The position numbers and the translations under genes are program-made. A model generated the notes under the pieces. It was not told the DNA's origin and searched no databases. It worked only from the letters and a program-made list of their open reading frames with translations. From Rhodocyclales bacterium (GTDB taxonomy: Bacteria; Pseudomonadota; Gammaproteobacteria; Burkholderiales; Rhodocyclaceae): DNA of 64,000 nt. Below are positions 9,435 through 19,075 of this stretch, piece after piece; the stretch's first letter is position 1; each line of letters starts with the position of its first letter. The stretch is taken from the NCBI GenBank assembly GCA_016235165.1, contig JACRLX010000002.1:1-64000 (forward strand), read 5' to 3'.

Positions 9435-10174
9435 TGCGCCTCGCGCATCAGGCGCTTCATTTCGGCCACGGCCTCGCGCATGCCGACGAAGATGGCGCGG
9501 CTGACGATGGCGTGGCCGATATGCAGTTCGCGTATTCCGGGAAGTGCCGCGACGGGCTGCACGTTGAAGTAGTTGAGCGCGTGGCCGGCGTTGAAACGCA
9601 TGCCGGCGGCGCGGATGGCGGCGCCGGCCTTGCGGATCTTTTCCAGTTCGGCCAGCACGGCCGGGCTCTCGGCATCGCGGCCCTCGTTGAAGAAGGCATG
9701 GGCATAGGGGCCGGTGTGGATCTCGCAGACGCGCACGCCGATACGGGCGGCGGCTTCGACCTGGGGCAGTTCGGCGTCGATGAAGGCGCTGGTCATGATG
9801 CCGGCGCCGGCGAGCCGCGCCACCACGTCGCGCAGGCGGGCTTCCTGGCCGGCGACATCAAGCCCGCCCTCGGTGGTGATTTCGTGGCGGCCTTCGGGCA
9901 CCAGCATCGCCATCTCCGGCTTGAGCGCGCAGGCAATGCCGACCATTTCGTCGGTGGCGGCCATTTCGAGGTTGAGCTTGATGTGAGTCAGCTCGCGCAG
10001 GCGCCGCACATCGCGGTCCTGGATATGGCGCCGGTCTTCGCGCAGATGCACGGTGATACCGTCGGCGCCCCCCAGGTGGGCTTCGACGGCGGCCCAGACC
10101 GGGTCGGGCTCGTGGCCCTTGCGGGCTTCGCGCACGGTGGCGACGTGGTCGATATTGACGCCGAGTTCGATCAT
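9425..10174 (-). CDS. pdxJ: Pyridoxine 5'-phosphate synthase PdxJ
   Basis: 249 residues. It condenses 1-deoxyxylulose 5-phosphate with 3-amino-2-oxopropyl phosphate in vitamin B6 synthesis. Conserved stretches include ELGVNIDHVATVREAR, GITVHLREDRRHIQDRD, KLNLEMA, LVPE and ELHIGHAIVSRA. The ATG at 10174 follows GGAGG; the longer open frame upstream is antisense shadow. It is placed between recO and acpS as in many proteobacteria. Confidence 0.97.
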   Translation of the reverse strand: MIELGVNIDHVATVREARKGHEPDPVWAAVEAHLGGADGITVHLREDRRHIQDRDVRRLRELTHIKLNLEMAATDEMVGIACALKPEMAMLVPEGRHEITTEGGLDVAGQEARLRDVVARLAGAGIMTSAFIDAELPQVEAAARIGVRVCEIHTGPYAHAFFNEGRDAESPAVLAELEKIRKAGAAIRAAGMRFNAGHALNYFNVQPVAALPGIRELHIGHAIVSRAIFVGMREAVAEMKRLMREAQCL

Positions 10175-10197
10175 TTTGCTTTGCCTCCCACGGCAGT

Positions 10198-10929
10198 TTA
10201 GAGTTCTTGCAGGTCCATGAACACCCGCCGCGATTGCAGCGATTTGCCGCCCAGGTGGTGGGCGATCAACTGCCGCATCAGGCGCCGGCTTTCGATCCGC
10301 GTACGCGGATCGGAATAGTCGTCGGCCGCCATGTCGAGCAGGGTCTTGCCCGTGAGTGCAGGCGCATCGTCGCCGTTCGCCGTGTCGCCGGCGCCGACTC
10401 TTGCCACCGGCCCGCGCTCGATCAGGAAGGCGTAGCGGCCTTCGGGCACTACCGGGTGGCCGGTGTCGACATCGATGTCCAGGGTCAGGCCGTAGCCGAG
10501 CTCCTTGAGCAGGGTCTTCTCGAAGCGGCGCAGTTCGGGCGCATCGGCGGAACCGGCGGCCAGTGCCTGCAACGCGGCGGCGTAGGCATCGAAAAGCGCG
10601 CCGTGGGCGTCTTCGCGCGGCAGCATCTTGAGCAGCAACTCGTTGAGGTAGTAGCCGAGCAACAGGCAGCGCCCGCCCAGCAAGGGCATGCCGCCGATCC
10701 ATTCCACCTTGGCCAGGGTCTTGACTTCGCCGCCGCCGAACCAGCCAAGTTCCAGCGGCTGGAAAGACATCAGCATGCCGCGCATGGCCGAGCGCGGGCG
10801 CCGCGCGCCGCGCGCCAGCAAGGGCACGCGGCCGTGGTCGCGGCTGAAGACGTCGACCACCAGGCTGGTTTCGCTGTAGGGATGCAGGTGCAGGACGTAG
10901 GCCGGCTGGCCGTCAATCCGTTTGCTCAT
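10198..10929 (-). CDS. recO: DNA repair protein RecO
   Basis: 243 residues. RecO anneals DNA and loads RecA with RecR in RecF-pathway recombination. The N-terminal OB-fold (AYVLHLHPYSETSLVVDVFS, ARGARRPRSAMRG) and helical C-terminus are clear. A dispersed repeat copy (10376-10398) sits in frame at residues 178-184 as VGAGDTA, in a loop between GPVAR and ANGDDAP where homologues are variable. The start overlaps the era stop. Confidence 0.94.
   Translation of the reverse strand: MSKRIDGQPAYVLHLHPYSETSLVVDVFSRDHGRVPLLARGARRPRSAMRGMLMSFQPLELGWFGGGEVKTLAKVEWIGGMPLLGGRCLLLGYYLNELLLKMLPREDAHGALFDAYAAALQALAAGSADAPELRRFEKTLLKELGYGLTLDIDVDTGHPVVPEGRYAFLIERGPVARVGAGDTANGDDAPALTGKTLLDMAADDYSDPRTRIESRRLMRQLIAHHLGGKSLQSRRVFMDLQEL
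10376..10398 (-). repeat. Dispersed 23-bp repeat, copy inside recO
   Basis: On the minus strand: GTCGGCG, CCGGC, variable GAC, then ACGGCGAA. It is read in the recO frame as VGAGDTA. Confidence 0.7.
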
Positions 10930-11813
10930 TCGTAGCCCAGCGACTTCAGGGCACGTTCATCGTCGGCCCAGCCACCCTTGACCTTGACCCAGGTTTCGAG
11001 CCAGACCTTGCCCCCGAACAGGGTTTCCATTTCCTTGCGCGCGTCGGTGGAAATGCGCTTCAGGCGCTCGCCGCCGCGCCCGATGACGATGGGTTTGTGG
11101 CCGGCTTTGTCCACGATCACCGCGGCATGGATGCGGCGCAACCCGCCTTCCTGTTCGAATTTTTCGACTTCGACGGCGATGCCGTAGGGCAACTCTTCGC
11201 CGAGGTTGCGGAACAGTTTTTCGCGCAGGATTTCGGAGGCGAGGAAGCGCTCATTGCGATCGGTGATGTCGTCGACATCGAAGACGGCCGGGCCGGGGGG
11301 CAGATAGGGACGCGCCGCAAGCAGCAGTTCGCGGATGCCGAGGTCCTTCTCGGCCGACACCGGCAGAATCTCGGCAAAGCCGTGCAGCGCCGCGAGCTTC
11401 TGGATGAAGGGCAGCAGCTCGGCCTTGTCGGCGAGGCGGTCGATCTTGTTGATCACCAGCAGCACCGGCTTGGCCGCCGGCAGCATGCGCAGGATCTCGG
11501 CTTCGCCATTGCTCCAGTGGCCGGCCTCGATCACCAGCAGGATCACGTCTACGTCGGCAAAGCTGGAGGTAACGCTGCGGTTCATCAGCCGGTTGAGCGC
11601 ATTCTTGTGCGCCATCTGGAAGCCGGGCGTATCGACGAAGATGTACTGCGCGTCGTCCGTGGTGAGTATGCCGTGGATGCGATGGCGCGTGGTCTGCGCC
11701 TTTTTCGAGGTGATGCTGATCTTGGCGCCGACCAGGCGGTTGGTCAGGGTGGACTTGCCGACATTGGGCCGGCCGATGACGGCCAGGTAGCCGGTGCGAA
11801 ATTCAGTGCTCAT
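10926..11813 (-). CDS. era: GTPase Era
   Basis: 295 residues. It is an essential GTPase that binds the 3' end of 16S rRNA during 30S assembly. The G1 motif GRPNVGKST, the G3 motif DTPGFQ and the G4 motif NKID are visible, with a C-terminal KH domain ([14 protein letters not shown]). MSTEF at 11813 is the natural start, overlapping the rnc stop by four bases; the longer frame upstream lies inside rnc. Confidence 0.97.
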   Translation of the reverse strand: MSTEFRTGYLAVIGRPNVGKSTLTNRLVGAKISITSKKAQTTRHRIHGILTTDDAQYIFVDTPGFQMAHKNALNRLMNRSVTSSFADVDVILLVIEAGHWSNGEAEILRMLPAAKPVLLVINKIDRLADKAELLPFIQKLAALHGFAEILPVSAEKDLGIRELLLAARPYLPPGPAVFDVDDITDRNERFLASEILREKLFRNLGEELPYGIAVEVEKFEQEGGLRRIHAAVIVDKAGHKPIVIGRGGERLKRISTDARKEMETLFGGKVWLETWVKVKGGWADDERALKSLGYE

Positions 11814-12478
11814 GGTTTGATCGCGGCGATGGCGCGCGCGGCGGCTTGTTGTTCGGCGATGCGGCGGCTGGCGCCGACGCCCGAACTGCGCACGCCGAGT
11901 TCCGGCACATCGCATTCGACTTCGAATTCCTGGGCATGGGCCTCGCCGCGCGTGGCCAGCAGCCGGTAGCGCGGCAGCGGCAGGTGCCTGCCCTGGAGGA
12001 GTTCCTGCAAGGCCGTCTTCGGGTCCTTGCCGGCGTTGTCAGGGTCGATGCGCGCCAGCGTCGGGCCGAACAGGCGTTCGACCACGGCACGCGCGGCCTC
12101 GAAGCCGGCGTCGAGGAAGATGGCGCCGATGACGGCTTCGAGGGCATCGGCCAGGATCGAGGGCCGGCGCGCGCCGCCGCTTTTCAGCTCGCCCTCGCCC
12201 AGCCTGAGAAAGCTGCCGAGGTCCACGCCGAGCGCGATTTCGGCGAGGGACTCCTGGCGCACCAGGCCGGCGCGCAGGCGCGAAAGTTCGCCTTCGCGCA
12301 GCGCCGGGAAGCGCTGGAACAGGCTGGCGGAGATGACGCAGTCGAGCACGGAATCGCCGAGGAACTCGAACTGCTCATTGTTGTCGGCGGCGAAGCTGCG
12401 GTGGGTCAGCGCCTGGCGCAGCAACTCGGGCCGGGAAAAAACGTGGCCCAGCGCCGCTTCCAGCCGCTGCGGCTTCAT
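11810..12478 (-). CDS. rnc: Ribonuclease III
   Basis: 222 residues. It cleaves double-stranded RNA, including rRNA precursors. The signature [17 protein letters not shown] and a second acidic motif ([14 protein letters not shown]) give the catalytic Glu and Asp residues, followed by a dsRNA-binding domain ending [14 protein letters not shown]. The start shares one base with the stop of the DUF4845 gene, and the end overlaps era. Confidence 0.97.
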   Translation of the reverse strand: MKPQRLEAALGHVFSRPELLRQALTHRSFAADNNEQFEFLGDSVLDCVISASLFQRFPALREGELSRLRAGLVRQESLAEIALGVDLGSFLRLGEGELKSGGARRPSILADALEAVIGAIFLDAGFEAARAVVERLFGPTLARIDPDNAGKDPKTALQELLQGRHLPLPRYRLLATRGEAHAQEFEVECDVPELGVRSSGVGASRRIAEQQAAARAIAAIKP

Positions 12479-12840
12479 TACTTGTTGCTGGCGCCCTCGA
12501 AATCGAAGACGAGGCTGACGTTCTTGAACAGCGGAACCTTGCGCGTGTAGGCGAAGGAAATCACCAGTTCGCCGCCTTCCTTGGTGATGTCGAGGTCTTT
12601 CTCGGTGAGGCTCTTGATGTTGTCGATTTCCGCACGCTTGCCAAACGACGTGCGCACCTGGGCAACCGAGGCATCCTTGAGGCTGGTGTCGGCAGCCGTA
12701 GACTTGACAGCCTTGATCACCGCACCATATTCCAGATACTCGGGAATGATCTTCATCGCCAGCAGCGCCAGGACGCCGATCAGGGCGCCCCCGATCATCA
12801 TTGCATTCAGACTTAAGCCACGCTGAAGTTTCATGCTCAC
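12478..12840 (-). CDS. DUF4845 membrane protein
   Basis: 120 residues. One N-terminal membrane segment ([18 protein letters not shown]) follows a short cytoplasmic start (MKLQRGLSL). The rest is a small periplasmic domain. It matches the DUF4845 family regularly found between lepB and rnc in betaproteobacteria; its function is unknown. It is translationally linked to rnc (shared base between stop and start). Confidence 0.85.
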   Translation of the reverse strand: MSMKLQRGLSLNAMMIGGALIGVLALLAMKIIPEYLEYGAVIKAVKSTAADTSLKDASVAQVRTSFGKRAEIDNIKSLTEKDLDITKEGGELVISFAYTRKVPLFKNVSLVFDFEGASNK

Positions 12841-12842
12841 CC

Positions 12843-13631
12843 CTAGTGAAACGAACCGATCCGTTTCAGATCGTTGAAGTTGAACCAGATGAAGAAGGCC
12901 TTGCCAACCAGGTTTTCGTCAGGGACGAAACCCCAGAAGCGGCTGTCCTGCGAGTTGTCCCGGTTGTCGCCCATCATGAAATAGTGGCCGGCGGGCACCT
13001 CGCAACTCAAGCCCTCGCTATTGTAGTTACATTTCTCGCCATGAGGAAAGCGATACACCTGCTGGATGTAGGCGGGGGCATCGGACTCGACCAGGATCTG
13101 GTGTTCGACCGCGCCAAGTGTCTCGATGAAGCGCGGAGTATAGAACCTGCGATCCTCGTCGAGGAAATCGGCGGCTTTCTGTTGAGGCACTTCCTGGCCG
13201 TTGATGAAGAGCTTCTTGTTCTTGTACACCAACTTGTCGCCGGGCACGCCGACCACGCGTTTGATGTAATCGAGCGTCGGATCGGGCGGGTAACGAAACA
13301 CCACGACATCGCCACGCTGCGGCGAGTTGAGTTCCACCACCTTCTTGTTCAGCACCGGCAGGCGCACGCCATAGGTAAACTTGTTGACCAGGATGAAGTC
13401 GCCGATCAGCAGGGTCGGGATCATCGAGCCGGACGGGATCTTGAACGGCTCGACAAGGAAGGAGCGCAGCAGGAAGACGGCGAGGATCACCGGGAAGAAG
13501 CTGCCGCCGTATTCCACCCACCAGGGATCGGGGGCATCGGCCGGACGCTTCTTGCGCGCATGAAAGTGGTCGAAAGCCCAGACCAGGCCGGTGGCCACCA
13601 CGAGGATGAAAAGTATCAGGGCGAAGTTCAT
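12843..13631 (-). CDS. lepB: Signal peptidase I
   Basis: 262 residues. It removes signal peptides from secreted proteins at the inner membrane. Two N-terminal membrane segments come first ([19 protein letters not shown] and around [17 protein letters not shown]). The catalytic Ser69 follows in IPSGSM, then the general-base Lys124 in [12 protein letters not shown] and the late motif [17 protein letters not shown]. Start at 13631, where its ATG overlaps the lepA stop. Confidence 0.97.
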   Translation of the reverse strand: MNFALILFILVVATGLVWAFDHFHARKKRPADAPDPWWVEYGGSFFPVILAVFLLRSFLVEPFKIPSGSMIPTLLIGDFILVNKFTYGVRLPVLNKKVVELNSPQRGDVVVFRYPPDPTLDYIKRVVGVPGDKLVYKNKKLFINGQEVPQQKAADFLDEDRRFYTPRFIETLGAVEHQILVESDAPAYIQQVYRFPHGEKCNYNSEGLSCEVPAGHYFMMGDNRDNSQDSRFWGFVPDENLVGKAFFIWFNFNDLKRIGSFH

Positions 13632-15421
13632 TTGTCTCCCACGCGCAGCACGGCGAGAAAGGCCTCCTGCGGAATCTCGACGCTGCCGACCTGCTTCATG
13701 CGCTTCTTGCCGGCCTTCTGTTTTTCCAGCAGCTTCTTCTTCCGCGTGATGTCGCCGCCGTAGCACTTGGCCAGCACGTCCTTGCGCATGGCCTTGACGT
13801 TTTCGCGGGCGATGATGGTCGAGCCGATCGCCGCCTGGATGGCGACGTCGTACATCTGCCGCGGAATCAGCTCGCGCATCTTGGCCGCCAGCTCGCGGCC
13901 GCGATACGGCGCGTTGGCGCGATGCACGATCAGCGACAGGGCATCGACCTTGTCGCCGTTGATCAGCACATCGAGCTTGACCACGTCGGCGGCGCGATAC
14001 TCCTTGAATTCGTAGTCGAGGGAGGCGTAGCCGCGCGACACGGACTTCAGCTTGTCGAAGAAGTCCATCACCACTTCGGCCATCGGCATGTCGTAGGTGA
14101 GCTGCACCTGGCGGCCGTGGTAGGCCATGTTCACCTGCTGACCGCGCTTGGATTCGCAGAGCGTGATCACCGAGCCGAGGTATTCCTGCGGCACGAAGAT
14201 CTTGGTGGTGATGATGGGCTCGCGGATTTCCTCCATCTTCTGCACTTCGGGCAGCTTGGCCGGGTTTTCCACCTGGACGGTGCTGCCGTCGCGCATCAGC
14301 ACTTCATACACCACGGTCGGCGCGGTGGTGATCAGGTCCTGGTCGAACTCGCGTTCCAGGCGCTCCTGCACGATTTCCATGTGCAAGAGGCCGAGGAAAC
14401 CGCAGCGGAAGCCGAAGCCCAGCGCCTGCGAAACTTCCGGCTCGTAATGCAGCGAGGCGTCGTTGAGCTTGAGCTTCTCCAGCGAGTCGCGCAGGCTGTC
14501 GTACTGGTTGGACTCGACCGGATAGAGGCCGGCGAAGACCTGCGACTTGATTTCCTTGAATCCGGGCAGCGGCTCGGCGGCGCGGCGCTCGACGGTGGTA
14601 ACGGTATCGCCCACCTTGGCGGCATCGAGTTCCTTGATGCCGGAGATGATGAAGCCGACCTCGCCGGCGGAGAGTTCGGGACGGGCCACCGACTTCGGCG
14701 TGAACACGCCCACCTGTTCGCACAGGTGCTGCGAGCCGGTGGACATCAGCAGAATCTTGTCCTTGGCGCGCAGCGTGCCATCGACCACGCGCACCAGCAT
14801 CACCACGCCGACATAGTTGTCGAACCAGGAGTCGATGATCAGCGCCTTCAGCGGCGCCGCCGGATCGCCCTCGGGCGGTGGAATGCGGGCGATCACCGCT
14901 TCCAGCACGTCATCGACGCCGAACCCGGTCTTGGCCGAACACAGGATCGCCTCGGTGGCATCGATGCCGATCACATCCTCGATCTCGCTGCGCGCGTTGT
15001 CCGGATCGGCCGCCGGCAGGTCGATCTTGTTCAGCACCGGCACCACCTCGACGCCAAGCTCGATGGCGGTGTAACAGTTGGCGACGGTCTGCGCCTCGAC
15101 ACCCTGCGAGGCATCGACCACCAGCAGCGCGCCTTCGCAGGCAGAAAGACTGCGCGAGACCTCGTAGGAGAAGTCGACGTGGCCCGGAGTGTCGATCAGG
15201 TTCAGGTTGTAGGTCTTGCCATCCCGCGCGACATAGCTCAGGGCGGCGGTCTGCGCCTTGATGGTGATGCCGCGTTCGCGTTCGATGTCCATCGAATCGA
15301 GCACCTGTGCCTCCATTTCGCGGTCGGACAAGCCGCCGCAGCGATGGATGATGCGATCGGCCAGGGTCGATTTGCCATGGTCGATGTGGGCGATGATGGA
15401 GAAGTTTCGGATGTGGTCCAT
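13628..15421 (-). CDS. lepA: Elongation factor 4 (LepA)
   Basis: 597 residues, full length. It is a ribosome-associated translational GTPase. G1 [11 protein letters not shown]3 DTPGHVDF and G4 NKID are present, as is the LepA-specific C-terminal domain ([16 protein letters not shown]). It is the first gene of the lepA-lepB-DUF4845-rnc-era-recO-pdxJ-acpS-nagZ cluster, and an intrinsic terminator upstream separates it from the rpoE operon. Confidence 0.98.
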   Translation of the reverse strand: MDHIRNFSIIAHIDHGKSTLADRIIHRCGGLSDREMEAQVLDSMDIERERGITIKAQTAALSYVARDGKTYNLNLIDTPGHVDFSYEVSRSLSACEGALLVVDASQGVEAQTVANCYTAIELGVEVVPVLNKIDLPAADPDNARSEIEDVIGIDATEAILCSAKTGFGVDDVLEAVIARIPPPEGDPAAPLKALIIDSWFDNYVGVVMLVRVVDGTLRAKDKILLMSTGSQHLCEQVGVFTPKSVARPELSAGEVGFIISGIKELDAAKVGDTVTTVERRAAEPLPGFKEIKSQVFAGLYPVESNQYDSLRDSLEKLKLNDASLHYEPEVSQALGFGFRCGFLGLLHMEIVQERLEREFDQDLITTAPTVVYEVLMRDGSTVQVENPAKLPEVQKMEEIREPIITTKIFVPQEYLGSVITLCESKRGQQVNMAYHGRQVQLTYDMPMAEVVMDFFDKLKSVSRGYASLDYEFKEYRAADVVKLDVLINGDKVDALSLIVHRANAPYRGRELAAKMRELIPRQMYDVAIQAAIGSTIIARENVKAMRKDVLAKCYGGDITRKKKLLEKQKAGKKRMKQVGSVEIPQEAFLAVLRVGDK

Positions 15422-15430
15422 GGGGACAAT

Positions 15431-15462
15431 AAAAAAGGCGCTCGTTCAAACGCTTGAGCACC
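15431..15462 (-). terminator. Intrinsic terminator between rpoE operon and lepA
   Basis: On the minus strand GGTGCTC pairs with GAGCGCC (one G-T pair) around a 12-nt loop and is followed by six T. It lies 30 bp past the glutaredoxin-like stop, 10 bp before the lepA start, and would end the rpoE operon transcript. Confidence 0.7.
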
Positions 15463-15491
15463 CTGGAGACCTGGAAGCAAGGGTCGGGATT

Positions 15492-15737
15492 TTAGCGGAT
15501 CGCGCCCAAATACTCACGCACTTTCGCCGCATCCAGGAAGTAGTGGCATAGCTCGCGGCCCTCGTCATCAGCCAGCACGGGGACCAACTCGTCGTACCTC
15601 GCTTCCAGCGCAGGATCGGTATCGACGTCGAAGACATCGACCGCAAACGGCGGCAGGCCCGACTCGCCGCGCATGGCTTCCAGCGCGGCGAGCATGTCCT
15701 GGCAGAGATGGCAATAGTTGCGGCTGTAGAGCCGCAA
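15492..15737 (-). CDS. Glutaredoxin-like thiol protein (DUF836)
   Basis: 81 residues if translation starts at TTG 15737; no ATG is available between the mucD stop and the conserved start RLYSRNYCHLC. The CHLC motif is the redox or metal site, and the fold LRLYSR...CHLCQDML...VDVFDVDTDPALEARY...VPVL is thioredoxin-like. The gene follows mucD closely in the rpoE operon, as in related betaproteobacteria. The substrate is unknown. The start codon is the uncertain part. Confidence 0.75.
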   Translation of the reverse strand: MRLYSRNYCHLCQDMLAALEAMRGESGLPPFAVDVFDVDTDPALEARYDELVPVLADDEGRELCHYFLDAAKVREYLGAIR

Positions 15738-15747
15738 CCGCGGCGGC

Positions 15748-17178
15748 TTATTTATCGCCCAGGCCCTTGATGGTGATGAAGGTCTGTGAGTCGCCGCGCC
15801 GCACCAGCAGGATGATGGTGGCGGTCTTGTCCAGCCCCTGCAGCAGCTCGTTGAACTGCGCCACCGACTTGACATCGACCTGGCTGCCCTTGCTCATCAC
15901 CGACAGGATCACATCACCCGGCCGCAGCTCGGTGCGGGTGCCGGCGTTGCGCACATCCTCGACGATCAGGCCATGCTGGACACCCAGCTGTTTGCGCTGC
16001 TCGGCGTTGGGCAGAGACAGCACCAATCCGAGCCGGTTCGCCGCCGTGTCGGCGGGCTTGGCGCGGGCACTGCGCGTGGCACCTTCCTCGTCCGGAATCT
16101 CGCCGACCACGGCGGCAAGCTCGCGCGTGGAACCCTTGCGCCAGACTTGTACCGCGACCTTGCTGCCGGGCTTGGTGGAACCCACCATGCGCGGCAGATC
16201 GCTGGACTCGCCGACTGTCTTGCCATCGAACTTGAGAATGATGTCGCCCACCTCGATGCCGGCCTTGTCGGCGGCGGCGCCCTTTTCTACCGAGGCCACC
16301 AGCGCCCCCTGCGGCTTGCCGAGGCTGAAGGACTCCGCCAGCTCCTTGCTGACTTCCTGGATGCCGATGCCGAGCCGGCCGCGACTGACCTTGCCCTTGG
16401 CCTTGAGCTGGGTCTGGATGTCCATCGCCAGGTCGATCGGAATGGCAAAGGAAAGGCCCATGGAACCGCCGGACCGGGAATAGATCTGCGAATTGATGCC
16501 GACCACTTCGCCCTTCATGTTGAACAGCGGCCCCCCCGAGTTGCCGGGATTGATAGCAACGTCGGTCTGGATGAAGGGTACATAGTTCTCGTGCTGCAAG
16601 GAGCGCCCCTTGGCGCTGACGATGCCGGCGGTCACGGTGTTCTCGAAGCCGAAGGGCGAGCCGATGGCGACCACCCATTCGCCGACCTTGAGTTTCGCCG
16701 AATCACCGAGTTTGGCCACCTGCAGGTTGCTGGCCTCGATCTTGATCAGCGCCACACCGGTGCGCTTGTACGAACCCAACACCTTGGCCTTGAACTCGCG
16801 CTTGTCGGCCAGCTTGACCATGACCTCGTCTGCACCCTCGACCACGTGGGCGTTGGTCAGGATATGGCCGTCCGCGCCAACGATGAAGCCGGAGCCCAGC
16901 GAGCGGTTCTTGAACTCCTGGGGTATCCCGGGGATATTCGGAATCTGGCCGGGGAAAAAGCGCCGCAGCAGTTCCTGCGCCGCGTCGTCATCGCCGAAAG
17001 GCGAACCCGGGAAACCGCGACGGCCCTTGATCACCTGCGTGGTGCTGATGTTCACCACGGCGGCGCCTTGCTTCTCGACCAGTTCGGTGAAATCCGGCAA
17101 GTCCTTGGCGCTGGCCGCCAGGGGCAGCGAGAGAATGGTGCCGACAAGCAGCCCCAGGGCGGCAAAAAGTTTTCTCAT
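15748..17178 (-). CDS. mucD: Periplasmic serine protease MucD/DegP-like, catalytic Asp replaced
   Basis: 476 residues. A signal peptide (MRKLFAALGLL to AASA) is followed by a trypsin-like domain and two PDZ domains (around residues 280-370 and 390-470). It degrades or holds misfolded envelope proteins under sigma-E control. The triad His111 (TNAHVVEG) and Ser214 (NPGNSGGP) are present. The position 30 residues after the His, where DegP-family proteins have Asp (normally T-D-V/I-A), reads RTGVALIKIE with Gly141 (codon GGT instead of GAT). As written the protease may be inactive, or this is a sequence error. MRKL at 17178 overlaps the rseC stop. Confidence 0.93.
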   Translation of the reverse strand: MRKLFAALGLLVGTILSLPLAASAKDLPDFTELVEKQGAAVVNISTTQVIKGRRGFPGSPFGDDDAAQELLRRFFPGQIPNIPGIPQEFKNRSLGSGFIVGADGHILTNAHVVEGADEVMVKLADKREFKAKVLGSYKRTGVALIKIEASNLQVAKLGDSAKLKVGEWVVAIGSPFGFENTVTAGIVSAKGRSLQHENYVPFIQTDVAINPGNSGGPLFNMKGEVVGINSQIYSRSGGSMGLSFAIPIDLAMDIQTQLKAKGKVSRGRLGIGIQEVSKELAESFSLGKPQGALVASVEKGAAADKAGIEVGDIILKFDGKTVGESSDLPRMVGSTKPGSKVAVQVWRKGSTRELAAVVGEIPDEEGATRSARAKPADTAANRLGLVLSLPNAEQRKQLGVQHGLIVEDVRNAGTRTELRPGDVILSVMSKGSQVDVKSVAQFNELLQGLDKTATIILLVRRGDSQTFITIKGLGDK

Positions 17179-17618
17179 TTCATGTCCTCGAATCGGATTT
17201 CTTGGGTCGGGAATTGCAGGGAAATCATCGCCGGATCGCGCCGCGCCCGCAACTCGCGCCGCCGCAACAGCCACAGGCCGCAGGCCAGCCCCAGCAGGAG
17301 ACCGGCCACCGCACCGCCATCACCGCCCCAGCCCTGCCCCACCCAGGCGGATGCCAATGCCATCAGCAGCGGAAGTACATAGGATGCGAGGGAAGCCTGC
17401 CACAACATGCCATCGGCGATTCCGAGCTGCACATGGTCACCGACCCGGGCGCCGATGCGATTGGCCAACCGGTAACGGCGGACTCCACCCTCACCGGGCA
17501 GGCCCTCGCCGCAGGCCGCGGAATCCTTGCAGGCACCACAGGCGGCGGCGCGTGCCGGCAGCTCGACCACGACTTCGCCGCCGCTGACCTGAATCACCAC
17601 CGCATCGCAGCGACTCAT
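17175..17618 (-). CDS. rseC: RseC/MucC family regulator
   Basis: 147 residues. The Cys-rich N-terminal part (ACGACKDSAACG) and two membrane segments (around residues 80-118) match RseC/MucC, an inner-membrane modulator of the sigma-E pathway, often with a redox role proposed. It overlaps both rseB and mucD by four bases. Confidence 0.9.
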   Translation of the reverse strand: MSRCDAVVIQVSGGEVVVELPARAAACGACKDSAACGEGLPGEGGVRRYRLANRIGARVGDHVQLGIADGMLWQASLASYVLPLLMALASAWVGQGWGGDGGAVAGLLLGLACGLWLLRRRELRARRDPAMISLQFPTQEIRFEDMK

Positions 17619-18571
17619 TTGCGCCTCCGCTCTATGCCATCGCCCAGACGCTTGACGGCGAGGACCGGCACTTCACCCATCACCACCACGCGGTGGTCGC
17701 CAAGCTGGCGCCGATAGACATTTACCGGGCCCATGGCGGCCAGCGTATCGGCTTCGCCAGGAGAGCCGCCGGGTTCGATGAAGACCGAGATCGAAGCCAG
17801 TCCGTCGGAAAACACCAGATGCAGGCCTTCCGGCTTGTCCGCCGTGGATTGACGCTTGACCGCATGAAGCTTGCGGAAGCCCGGCAGGCTGTTGCGAAAC
17901 ACCCAACCGACGTCTTCGCCCTTGAGTTCGGTGGTACGCACCTGCTGCACCTTGACCCGGTCGCCATGGAAGCGGGGGTCGAGTGCACCGTGCTCCAGCG
18001 CGCCGCCGATGCGGACCTGGGTAAAGGCAAACGACTCCAGGGTCTCGCCACGCTCACCGATCAGGTTGGCCTTGAGCAACAGCCCGCTGGCATCATCCAT
18101 CCAGAATTCGTGTCCATAACGCATCGGGTCGCGCGGTTCGAGGCGCACCGCGCGGCTGGCCATGCCGGCGACCCGCGCCGTATCCCCCCTGCGTATCGTG
18201 TAGTACTCGGGCAGGCTGCCCAGTCCGGCCGGCAGCAGCGCGGGAAAGCCGCGCTGGCCGGGGCGATTCTCGATGATCAACAGCTTCTCGTCGGGGAAAA
18301 AGCATTTGACTTCGTTGCCGGCGCGCAGCACTTCGCGCGGACTGCCATCGAGCGCCTCGATGCGTTCGACTTCCATGCCATCGCGCTGCGAATGCACGAT
18401 GCGGGAAGTATCGACGCGTTGTCCGCTGCGATAGACGAAGGTACCGCTGTAAGTCAACTGCCGCGCCCCCTGGGCAATTTTTTGCAGCAGGGCAAGCGCG
18501 TCGTCCGCCCGCGCCGGAGCGACCACCACCAGCGTAGAAATCAGCAAGACGGCGGAAGCCAGTGACCCCAT
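17615..18571 (-). CDS. rseB: Sigma-E regulatory protein RseB/MucB
   Basis: 318 residues. A signal peptide (MGSLASAVLLISTL to ARA) is followed by the LolA-like domain with LTYSGTFVYRSG and VERIEALDGSPREV, then the C-terminal domain that contacts RseA. RseB is periplasmic and shields RseA from DegS; it senses mislocalised lipids. The start at 18571 shares one base with the rseA stop. The long frame upstream is a shadow of rseA. Confidence 0.95.
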   Translation of the reverse strand: MGSLASAVLLISTLVVVAPARADDALALLQKIAQGARQLTYSGTFVYRSGQRVDTSRIVHSQRDGMEVERIEALDGSPREVLRAGNEVKCFFPDEKLLIIENRPGQRGFPALLPAGLGSLPEYYTIRRGDTARVAGMASRAVRLEPRDPMRYGHEFWMDDASGLLLKANLIGERGETLESFAFTQVRIGGALEHGALDPRFHGDRVKVQQVRTTELKGEDVGWVFRNSLPGFRKLHAVKRQSTADKPEGLHLVFSDGLASISVFIEPGGSPGEADTLAAMGPVNVYRRQLGDHRVVVMGEVPVLAVKRLGDGIERRRK

Positions 18572-19071
18572 CAGCGCGCCTCGGCCACCGAGACGGTGCG
18601 GATGTTGCGCGCCCCGCCGGCCATCGGCCCCACCGAAGCATAAGCCTGATGGGCTACGAGGTATTCCTGCAAACGCGGCGTCGAAGGCGCTTGCGCCAGG
18701 GGAGCGGAAACCCTTGCCGGCGCGGGAGTCACCTGCGCAATCGACGAGGGTTCCGGTTCCGCGCCCAGTCCCAGCCAGGCCACTACCGCCACCCCTGCCA
18801 CGGTTGCCGCCAGGGCCATCGCCGGACGACTCCAGTCGCGAATTGCGCGCGGCCTGGGCGCCAGGACCACGGGCTCCGCTTCCAGCGCCGTCATGACGCG
18901 GGCGGTAACGTCGAAATCGAGGTGGCCTTCGTCGCGCAAGGCGGCGCCGATCAAGTGGCCTTGTCGCCACTGGCCGCGCAAGGCCTCGTTGCGCCGCAAG
19001 GCATCGAAACTAGCCTGAACTTCGTGATCTTCGAGTTCGCCATCCATCAAGGCAGAGATTTGTGTCTTCAT
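18571..19071 (-). CDS. rseA: Anti-sigma-E factor RseA/MucA
   Basis: 166 residues. The cytoplasmic N-terminus MKTQISALMDGELED is the typical sigma-binding start; one membrane segment (AMALAATVAGVAVVAWLGL) and a periplasmic tail follow. It holds RpoE inactive until proteolysis by DegS and RseP. It begins 4 bp after the rpoE stop. Confidence 0.93.
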   Translation of the reverse strand: MKTQISALMDGELEDHEVQASFDALRRNEALRGQWRQGHLIGAALRDEGHLDFDVTARVMTALEAEPVVLAPRPRAIRDWSRPAMALAATVAGVAVVAWLGLGAEPEPSSIAQVTPAPARVSAPLAQAPSTPRLQEYLVAHQAYASVGPMAGGARNIRTVSVAEAR

Positions 19072-19075
19072 GTCG

